64,000 nt of DNA. Origin: Limosilactobacillus portuensis. Its GTDB lineage: Bacteria > Bacillota > Bacilli > Lactobacillales > Lactobacillaceae. Both the position numbers and the translations under genes were made by a program. This document shows positions 57,866 through 64,000 of this stretch, piece after piece (positions within the stretch are counted from its first letter, which is position 1; each line of letters starts with the position of its first letter). The stretch spans positions 1 to 64,000 of the forward strand of contig NZ_JABUXQ010000011.1 in NCBI RefSeq assembly GCF_014838735.1. Direction: 5' to 3'. The notes under the pieces are model-generated. The model was not told where the DNA came from, searched no databases, and worked only from the letters and a program-made list of their open reading frames with translations.

Positions 57866-59881
57866 TTATTCGTGGCGACGACGAAGACCAAACATACTCA
57901 TCATCGCGCCTACTAATCCAAGGCCAACCAAAGCCATACGGTTATCATTGCCGGTTTGTGGTAAGATCTTTTCACTATTGCTTTGACTAAGCTTGGTAAT
58001 TTGCTCCGCCTGATAGGTTTCTTGAAGTGTAGCCGTAGCATTATTAGACTGAATTGGACTAAAGGGCCTAGTGAATACGTTAGCTTCAATTTGGTTTGCC
58101 GATGGCACTTCCCTACCATTTACTGATACATTAGGGCGTATCTCATTTTCAACAGTATTGAAGTTTAGACTCTTTTTCGAGCTTGATACCGTAGTAGTAG
58201 ATCTTGGCTTTGGAGTAGAAGTAGCGATACCAGAAGGCTTGGTAGCTAGGTAATTATTTAAGAAATTCAACTTATGATTCTCTTCAAACAATTTTCCCAA
58301 TGCTAATAATGTTAGATCACTACCCTTGGATCCCTCCAATTGAATGCCCAACGGCAACCCGGCAGCGCTAACATAGGTTGGTAAGCTTAATGCAGGTTCT
58401 CCAGAAAGATTTGCTAACTGTGTAAAAGGAGTTTTACTTAACCCATGCAACCAAGCATCATAAATTAACTGCATCTGCTGGTCGAAAGATAAATCCTTAA
58501 TTTTCAGTATTTTCTGAACATAATACGGTAAGAAGGACGGATCACTATTCAGGGGTGCCACAGTTGCCGTTGTTGGTGTTAGGTAAATCGGATAATCTTT
58601 GTGGAAAGCAGTCATTTGCTGATTAACTAATTCTAACTCTGCCCGGTACTTTTGTAATGTATTTCTAGGTGCTTTCCGACTTGCTTCATAAAGGGCATAA
58701 GTCATTGGGCTAACCAAATGGCTGGTAACATCTGTTGCCGTTAAATTACGATGTAATTTTTGGTTCGCCATAAAATTAGCAACTGAACCATCAGTAAGTG
58801 CCCCAAGATAATAGCCATGCATCATTTTAACACCATCTACCGGACTACTCTGCTCCACAACGGTAAAGCCCTGCTGTCTAAGGAACTTAACTGCATTTAA
58901 GATAGCTTGCTGAGCATCTTTGCTGACAGGCGTACCGACTGGTGATTTTAGTGAGTATGCAATCTTCAAGGAGCGTAAATTAGCAGGGGTAGTCTTTAAC
59001 AGACTAGCGCGCCGCGGGTTCATTAATCCCTTGAATAAAGTAATAGTATCATCAATATTACGTGTTTCTGCAAAATTAACTACTGATGGGATTGATGAAT
59101 CACCTAAAATAATCCCCTGGGTTGGTTTTAGCCCAATTACTCCAGACCAGGAAGCAGGAATTCGTAGGGAGCCCCCGGCATCATTCCCCGTTGCAATGGG
59201 AACAATGCCTGCTGCCACACTAGCAGCTGCTCCACCTGATGACCCCCCCGCATTGTGATCAAGATTCCATGGATTATGGGCAACACCATACAAATTAGAG
59301 TCAGTTACATTTATCAATCCTAGTTCAGGGTAGTTGGTTGAGCCCACTATAATAAATCCCATGTCCTGAAGCTTCTTGACAAAGTTCTTCGTATAACCGT
59401 ACGTATCGCCTTTTAGATAAGGTAGTCCGTTAGTATTCGGATAACTCTTATAAGCCTGGCCTAAACCTTTAATCAGAATTGGTGTCCCATAGAATGGCCT
59501 ATCCTGCTTTTGATCTTGTTCTGGATTTTGGCTAGATTGTTGAAGATGCTGAACCTGCTGCTGTGCATTAGCTGGGTCTTGATAAATAACGTTATTTAAT
59601 TGAGAATTTTCCTCATTTATTTTTTGATAGGTATGATCAACCACTTGCTGATCATTAAGCTGTCCCGAGCTTATCTGCTTAGCAATGCTGGTTGCAGATT
59701 GGTTATCAACTTTATTTGCAACTTGTACATTATCCTGAGTTGTCGTAATTGACTTTTGAACAGTTGGTTGCTGATTATTAGTAGGTATATTATCAGCTAG
59801 AACTGGCGCGGCACAACTCAAATTGCTAAGAAGAAGTACACTTGTTGCAACCGTTAGCAACATCTTATGATGATAATTCAT
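57866..59881 (-). CDS. Cell-wall-anchored amidase-signature enzyme
   Basis: 671 aa. Signal peptide ([18 protein letters not shown], cleaved near APVLA-D), a Gln/Asn-rich spacer, an amidase signature domain (about 65-530) with Lys in [10 protein letters not shown], Ser in [12 protein letters not shown] and nucleophile Ser in [13 protein letters not shown], then a Ser/Thr linker and LPQTG with membrane helix and RRRHE tail. Hydrolyses a C-N amide bond of an unknown external substrate; wall-anchored by sortase. Normal length for the family. Confidence 0.9.
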   Translation of the reverse strand: MNYHHKMLLTVATSVLLLSNLSCAAPVLADNIPTNNQQPTVQKSITTTQDNVQVANKVDNQSATSIAKQISSGQLNDQQVVDHTYQKINEENSQLNNVIYQDPANAQQQVQHLQQSSQNPEQDQKQDRPFYGTPILIKGLGQAYKSYPNTNGLPYLKGDTYGYTKNFVKKLQDMGFIIVGSTNYPELGLINVTDSNLYGVAHNPWNLDHNAGGSSGGAAASVAAGIVPIATGNDAGGSLRIPASWSGVIGLKPTQGIILGDSSIPSVVNFAETRNIDDTITLFKGLMNPRRASLLKTTPANLRSLKIAYSLKSPVGTPVSKDAQQAILNAVKFLRQQGFTVVEQSSPVDGVKMMHGYYLGALTDGSVANFMANQKLHRNLTATDVTSHLVSPMTYALYEASRKAPRNTLQKYRAELELVNQQMTAFHKDYPIYLTPTTATVAPLNSDPSFLPYYVQKILKIKDLSFDQQMQLIYDAWLHGLSKTPFTQLANLSGEPALSLPTYVSAAGLPLGIQLEGSKGSDLTLLALGKLFEENHKLNFLNNYLATKPSGIATSTPKPRSTTTVSSSKKSLNFNTVENEIRPNVSVNGREVPSANQIEANVFTRPFSPIQSNNATATLQETYQAEQITKLSQSNSEKILPQTGNDNRMALVGLGLVGAMMSMFGLRRRHE

Positions 59882-60036
59882 TATTAATGCCTCTTTTCAC
59901 TAATATGCTTATATTATAAGACGGTTGAAACCGATTTAAATGGCTAGCCTCATACTTTCTTTACAACTTAGAATATAAAGCTCTGTAACCCCTTTTCTAA
60001 CACATCAAGTGGAGTTCTACGATGTATGAGATTTAT

Positions 60037-60069
60037 AAAAAGGTCTCCTGCAACATTAATTACAGGAGA
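60037..60069 (-). terminator. Terminator
   Basis: TCTCCTG ... CAGGAGA followed by CCTTTTTATA on the minus strand, no gene of its own nearby; may end transcripts from the Fic region. Confidence 0.6.
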
Positions 60070-60114
60070 GCTTACATCTTTTCCTTCAGGCTTATAAAAG
60101 TTCAGTTTTACGAC

Positions 60115-60200
60115 CTAATGTATTCTTGAAATTGTTCCCAAGCCCCAAGTGCACGTAAAACATCGAAACCGTGATAAACTTCCAAACCTTTTTTTCTTAT
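60115..60200 (-). pseudogene. Possible gene remnant
   Basis: A minus-strand frame reads KGLEVYHGFDVLRALGAWEQ, FQEYIRS stop with better codon character than its AT-rich surroundings but no start. May be the end of a lost gene. Confidence 0.25.
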
Positions 60201-60239
60201 ATGCTTTAAATGCATAATATAATATGTTTTGATATAAGT

Positions 60240-60610
60240 TATACATTATATAGCATATTATAAGATGATAAATTAATTGGCATTCTGCAAAACACATTCA
60301 TATTATTTTATATAATGTAATTCAGAAGTATCAATTAATTTAATATTATGTTATATAACTTATTTCACATTTTATTAATCTTTATTTATGTTATTTAATG
60401 TAATTTGACTTTATATAAAATGAGTTTAGCATTTAATTATATTAAATAAGCCATTCTATAATTGTCATAATTTTATATTACATTATTTAACATATTTAAC
60501 TAGTATAGTGATTAATATTATTGTAAGAAATTTATGTTAATTAATGTATTCTGTAAATTGAATACGCCTATTTTATGTTAATTAACATAATTAATTTTAG
60601 TAGATAACTA
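60240..60610. repeat. Very AT-rich repeated stretch, left of the Fic genes
   Basis: Many overlapping variants of TTATATAATGTAATT, ATTTAATTATATTAAATAA and TTATGTTAATTAACATAA, often palindromic. No ORF. The same kind of DNA lies at 63660-63905, so the Fic block is flanked by it. Could be a binding array, a centromere-like site or recombination-prone filler. Confidence 0.5.
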
Positions 60611-60616
60611 AGAACT

Positions 60617-60856
60617 TTAATTAGTTTTCATTTGAACCATAACAGAATATGTTGTCATTAAGATTATTATAAACTGATAGATATTAACATGATTGAACTG
60701 AATCATAAGGTCTAAACAAATTGAAATCACCAATAAGTTAGAAATCATGCTTAAACATCTTAATCCCAATTTTTTATATTTAATTCCAATGATATACGAT
60801 ATTGCCGAAATTAATAATAAGATTAATTCTGCAAAAAGAAAAATAATATAAGTCAT
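60617..60856 (-). CDS. Small membrane protein
   Basis: 79 aa, three helices (YIIFLFAELILLLISAISYII, CLSMISNLLVISICLDLMI, IYQFIIILMTTYSVMV). AAGGAG upstream. Downstream of the Fic genes; unknown. Confidence 0.45.
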   Translation of the reverse strand: MTYIIFLFAELILLLISAISYIIGIKYKKLGLRCLSMISNLLVISICLDLMIQFNHVNIYQFIIILMTTYSVMVQMKTN

Positions 60857-60918
60857 ATTCTTTCAACTCCTTTATAAGTAACAATAGAGCAGTAACCATA
60901 ATTAGGTTAGCTGCTTTT

Positions 60919-61770
60919 TTAATGCTTCCGTCTTTTATTTTGAAAAAGTTCCGGCGATAAATTAGTTTGTTTACGCGCCTCTTCAAGATTACGTTCATTT
61001 TGTTTTAAAATGCCAATTCTATTCTCAAGAGTACGAATCGTATAATCGGCTACTAACTTTTCAAAAGAAATCAGATTACCGGTTTCTCTTGAGACAGCTA
61101 ATGCATCCATATAATCACTTCTTGATTTCTTATCGGGCATAATACTAATTACAGGATATCCTGCCTCTGATAAAGCAAAATTCATCAATAATCGTGCTGT
61201 TCGCCCGTTTCCATCAACAAATGGGTGAATTGAAACAAACTTTTGATGCAAATCAGCTGCATATTGTACAGGATGAAGCTCATTTACCGCTTTATTGGAC
61301 CAATGAATTAGTTCTTGTATCTTAAAGGGAATTTCAGTAGGTGCAACATATGGTCGATCTTCTTGACCATTGGGCCAAACGTCTATTACCCGATATGCAC
61401 CTGCTTGACTCCGCTCGTCCGTATTCTTCAACATTACAAGTCGATTTAAGTCTCTAATTGTAGTGGTGGTCAGTGGTTGCTTTTTACTAGCTAAGTCCAT
61501 CATATAATCATAAGCATCGTTCAAATCTACTGCTGCCATTGTATCTTTTAATGATGCTCCATGAACAGTCATTCCAGTATTAAGAATAGAGGCAGTTTCA
61601 TACTGATTAAGTGAACTTCCTTCAATAGCATTAGAGGACCATACATGTTCAATTCGGACGTTTTTATCTAGCAGTGCAACCTGCTTTTTTGACAATGGAC
61701 GATAGGAATTCATTTCTTTATGCAATTCTGTAAGCATTTTTAGTCTTGGTTCCAGTGAATCCTGTACCAT
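60919..61770 (-). CDS. fic: Fic-domain AMP-transferase 1
   Basis: 283 aa. Fic motif HPFVDGNGRTARLL near residue 178 with catalytic His and the anion-binding loop intact. N-terminal SSNAIEGSS contains the (S/T)xxxE(G/N) auto-inhibitory helix of class II Fic proteins. Predicted to transfer AMP from ATP to hydroxyls of a target protein, or to remove it. Confidence 0.9.
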   Translation of the reverse strand: MVQDSLEPRLKMLTELHKEMNSYRPLSKKQVALLDKNVRIEHVWSSNAIEGSSLNQYETASILNTGMTVHGASLKDTMAAVDLNDAYDYMMDLASKKQPLTTTTIRDLNRLVMLKNTDERSQAGAYRVIDVWPNGQEDRPYVAPTEIPFKIQELIHWSNKAVNELHPVQYAADLHQKFVSIHPFVDGNGRTARLLMNFALSEAGYPVISIMPDKKSRSDYMDALAVSRETGNLISFEKLVADYTIRTLENRIGILKQNERNLEEARKQTNLSPELFQNKRRKH

Positions 61771-61845
61771 ATCAATTACTCCTTTTCCAATTAGTGATGT
61801 ATTCCTCGAGAATGATTAAATAATGAGTTGTCTAAATCAGAGTAA

Positions 61846-62592
61846 TCATTTTTTATCTCTGAACAAGGGTTTTGTTTTAATATTTTCTAGTGATTTTGGC
61901 TTTTCAATACTTTTATTATAGTTAATCTCATTAAACCCAGTTAAAAATGAATTCATTCGCTTCAAGTATTTATTTTCTTTGTCGGGAGTTTTTGCATCAT
62001 AATACCGCATTAGATTAATCGAAAATTCAGCTTTATCTAAATCATTAAATGGTAATACTAAATAATGTTCATTGGACCAAACATCTAATGCAGCATTAGC
62101 AGCAATTAATGCAGTACGTTTATTACCATCCTGAAAAGGCTGTAATTTTGATAGTTTTGCAAATACTCTTAATCCATCAAATCTAGTTTGCTTGGAATTC
62201 TTGAAATTATCCACAATCTTTTTAAGATCTTCACGAGTAACAATTTCTTTAGGAATATATGCTTTTTGACTATGCTCATCTACTGTAATAGCAATATTAT
62301 CATCTGTATTATAAAGAGTATTTCTTAAGTGACCAGGTAGTATTGGGTCTTCTTCCTCACTATTAACAAATGCCTTGTTTACAGCAATAATTCCATCTTC
62401 ATTAAATCCAATTTCTTTAATTGCAGCTATTCCAGCAACTACATCCTTAAATATATTACTATCCTCAGTACCTTGTTTTAGATATTGAACGTTGCCTGTA
62501 TCTAAGGCTTTTTTTGTTTGAGCGATAGAACTACCGTACCCATTAAGGCTCCCAATAGATGCAACTAAGTGGGCTAATCTGGTATTGTTCAT
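61846..62592 (-). CDS. Fic/Doc-like protein 2 with Gln replacing catalytic His
   Basis: 248 aa. The Fic loop reads LQPFQDGNKRTALIA, that is QPFxDGNKR where HPFx(D/E)GN(G/K)R is expected (codon CAG). Nucleotide-binding residues remain. Either catalytically altered (as with Doc-type phosphotransfer or pseudo-enzyme regulators) or a regulator of its neighbours. N-terminal half is not recognised. Middle gene of a three-gene Fic operon; ATG has AGGTAAG upstream. Confidence 0.8.
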   Translation of the reverse strand: MNNTRLAHLVASIGSLNGYGSSIAQTKKALDTGNVQYLKQGTEDSNIFKDVVAGIAAIKEIGFNEDGIIAVNKAFVNSEEEDPILPGHLRNTLYNTDDNIAITVDEHSQKAYIPKEIVTREDLKKIVDNFKNSKQTRFDGLRVFAKLSKLQPFQDGNKRTALIAANAALDVWSNEHYLVLPFNDLDKAEFSINLMRYYDAKTPDKENKYLKRMNSFLTGFNEINYNKSIEKPKSLENIKTKPLFRDKK

Positions 62593-62616
62593 CAGCTTAC
62601 CTCCTTGCCCTGTTCA

Positions 62617-63453
62617 TTAATGAGACTTTCCGAAACCATGATTTAAGAAATTATCAGGGAGTTCCTGCCCTTTTGCCTGCCTCTTTGGTTTAGATAGCCT
62701 TTCAAAATCAGGTCCATAAACTTGTTGTACAGCACTTGTATATTCATCCATAGACTGACCAAAAGTACCAATCAGGTACCCCGGTTGCCGCTTATATTCG
62801 TTAAGTCCTCTAATATAAAACAATCTATTTTCATCGCGGATAATAAAGGGCATGAGTCGATTACGACATCGCTCTTTGAATAACAAAATTCTCCCTACAC
62901 GACCGTTTCCATCGCTAAAAGGATGAATTGTTTCAAACTGATAATGAAATTTAGCATAATCTTCCATTTTTAAATGCTTTGAGGATTCCCAAGTATCAAT
63001 CAGTTTTTGAAGATCATTTTTTACGTTATCTGCAGTTGAGGTTTCTGTATCACCAACTCGATCATTACGAATAATGTTGTCAATCTTCTTAAATCCACCA
63101 ACAACCTTTAATGGGTTATCTTCATCAGAGGTACCTTTTTTTAAGATTCTCTGTAGTTTAGCAACATAGTCTAACGTCAATGGCTCATCAACTGTATTCA
63201 ACATATAGTTAAATAGTTTAAAATGATTTTCCGTTTCAATTTGATCATCTTTGCGAATGATTTGATCCTTTTCAGCTAAAAAAGCATTTTCATGGTAAAT
63301 TTGATCGGTCTGCGCTTCTGTGATCGTTGAACCTTCCATATGGTTACTATTATAAGAAAATTTCACCTGTGACCAATCATAAAGAGCTGATGAGGTTCTG
63401 GAATCTCTTTCTAACTTTAATGCATAAGCAATATTAAGCTTGCTAGAATCCAT
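62617..63453 (-). CDS. fic: Fic-domain AMP-transferase 3
   Basis: 278 aa. HPFSDGNGRVGRILL near residue 175 and N-terminal inhibitory element NSNHMEGSTIT. Class II architecture. AGGAG 9 nt before ATG 63453. First large gene of the Fic operon; the small gene at 63467 precedes it. Confidence 0.9.
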   Translation of the reverse strand: MDSSKLNIAYALKLERDSRTSSALYDWSQVKFSYNSNHMEGSTITEAQTDQIYHENAFLAEKDQIIRKDDQIETENHFKLFNYMLNTVDEPLTLDYVAKLQRILKKGTSDEDNPLKVVGGFKKIDNIIRNDRVGDTETSTADNVKNDLQKLIDTWESSKHLKMEDYAKFHYQFETIHPFSDGNGRVGRILLFKERCRNRLMPFIIRDENRLFYIRGLNEYKRQPGYLIGTFGQSMDEYTSAVQQVYGPDFERLSKPKRQAKGQELPDNFLNHGFGKSH

Positions 63454-63466
63454 ATAAATCTCCTTT

Positions 63467-63625
63467 TTACATTGTTCTATACTTTTTTGCTATATAATAA
63501 ATATTTTTCCAAAATTCAGCATCAAATTTTTCTTTAGAAACATTAACTTTTTTCTTAATCACTTCAAGTGTAACTTTGGTAATGATACTTTTTGCATTTC
63601 CTAAAAGTAAATCTTCTTTTTCCAT
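63467..63625 (-). CDS. Small helical protein upstream of fic
   Basis: 52 aa, AAGGTGG 6 nt before ATG 63625: MEKEDLLLGNAKSIITKVTL, EVIKKKVNVSKEKFDAEFWK. 13 nt before the Fic gene. Position fits an antitoxin or partner, but I see no VbhA-type (S/T)xxxE(G/N) element that would prove it. Confidence 0.5.
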   Translation of the reverse strand: MEKEDLLLGNAKSIITKVTLEVIKKKVNVSKEKFDAEFWKNIYYIAKKYRTM

Positions 63626-63659
63626 AACAAACCACCTTAAATAATTTAGTGACCGATTA

Positions 63660-63905
63660 TTTTTTGGCTTGTGGTGATTTTGTATTAAATAATATAATTT
63701 GATAATGCACTACTATTTAATTTATATAACATAAATCGTTAGTAATAAGTGGAGCAATTATATTTATCTTATATTATATAAAGTATTTACGCATTCATCT
63801 AGCATTTACAATATATTATATAATATAAGATATGTATACATGCATTTGCTTTAATTTATTTAATATAATTTAAATTAAATAAATTGTTGCTAACATATAT
63901 TATTT
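63660..63905. repeat. Very AT-rich repeated stretch, right of the Fic genes
   Basis: Dense TATATTATATAATATAAG and TTTAATATAATTTAAATT variants as at 60240-60610. No ORF or promoter assigned. Confidence 0.5.
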
Positions 63906-63908
63906 AAT

Positions 63909-64000
63909 TTAATTATTATTAAAGAAGCTTTTATCGTGAAGAATTGATAAGTCGATCTTGTCTTCATCATTATCTGATTTTTCTGAGTTTACTTTTTCAG
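63909..64000 (-). CDS. C-terminal end of a gene cut by the window
   Basis: Minus-strand frame open to the edge: EKVNSEKSDNDEDKIDLSIL, HDKSFFNNN then stop. Acidic tail; no family can be assigned from 29 residues. Confidence 0.45.
   Translation of the reverse strand, partial: EKVNSEKSDNDEDKIDLSILHDKSFFNNN

Noticed and set aside
60115-60297. 60-codon ORF in AT-rich DNA
   Set aside because: No ribosome site; AT bias yields the hydrophobic composition. The more plausible frame is a short remnant noted separately.
63467-63625. VbhA-type Fic antitoxin
   Set aside because: Position fits, but the required (S/T)xxxE(G/N) inhibitory motif is not visible and the Fic proteins carry their own.
1-64000. 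tRNA or rRNA genes and an attachment site in a tRNA
   Set aside because: I found no cloverleaf or rRNA-like sequence; element ends could not be placed without a comparison genome.

Overview
The window is AT-rich DNA from a Gram-positive lactic acid bacterium. Cell-wall proteins ending in LPQTG, LysM/Apf-type wall proteins and the families of the mobilization and toxin-antitoxin genes all point to Lactobacillaceae; Limosilactobacillus (reuteri group) is my best guess, inferred from protein style only. Most of the window looks like accessory DNA: a mosaic mobilizable/integrative element with defence cargo. I see a relaxase, a replication-like gene, a CI/Cro-type switch and a tyrosine integrase, but no type IV secretion ATPase or coupling protein, so at most a mobilizable element is shown.

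Left part (0.4-13.3 kb): four restriction-modification cassettes, all on the minus strand, each with its own 5' module. Every enzyme combines an N-terminal PD-(D/E)XK-like nuclease motif with an N6-adenine methyltransferase. One (A) is BcgI-like with a separate specificity subunit; two (B, C) carry a C-terminal recognition domain; one (D) is a stand-alone type IIG-like enzyme. Upstream of each lies a short leader reading frame interrupted by a poly-G tract (9-12 G) directly after its codons CTG ATG or TTG ATG. In only one of the three frames does the leader stay open, and that frame ends at, next to, or overlapping the start codon of the enzyme. With the tract lengths in this sequence only cassette C is in frame. 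I read this as phase variation by translational coupling, and consider it the most interesting system in the window. The cassettes are separated by terminators, repeats, a YefM/YoeB pair and gene fragments that mark past recombination.

Middle (13.4-39 kb): DinJ/YafQ; a long SEC10/PgrA-like LPXTG surface protein broken by a G7 tract (it reads through if one G is added); LysM/Apf-like wall protein; a second YefM/YoeB; secreted DNase; LtrC-like protein; relaxase plus a decayed second copy; HigBA; a type III ToxIN/AbiQ-type locus whose toxin appears to start with ATT; truncated C5-methyltransferase; a frameshifted MazF-like locus; membrane proteins; sortase; replication/partition-like small proteins. 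A 12-bp motif (TGGCRRAWSTTG on the minus strand) recurs seven times, mostly downstream of terminators and upstream of genes.

Right-middle (39-55 kb): a likely cis site with a GC-rich hairpin and six 10-bp GTTTAC-type repeats, a long minus-strand operon (membrane-anchored thioredoxin, coiled-coil proteins, a duplicated gene pair, a DnaD-like replication gene split by a one-base expansion of 42-bp repeats), a dense cluster of ribbon-helix-helix genes in three convergent overlapping pairs, then divergent Xre regulators, an ImmA/IrrE-like peptidase and the integrase.

Right flank (55-64 kb): an internally deleted IS256-type element, a type I toxin-antitoxin locus with a 28-residue holin-like toxin, an LPXTG amidase, and three Fic-domain genes between very AT-rich repeated stretches; one Fic protein has Gln in place of the catalytic His.
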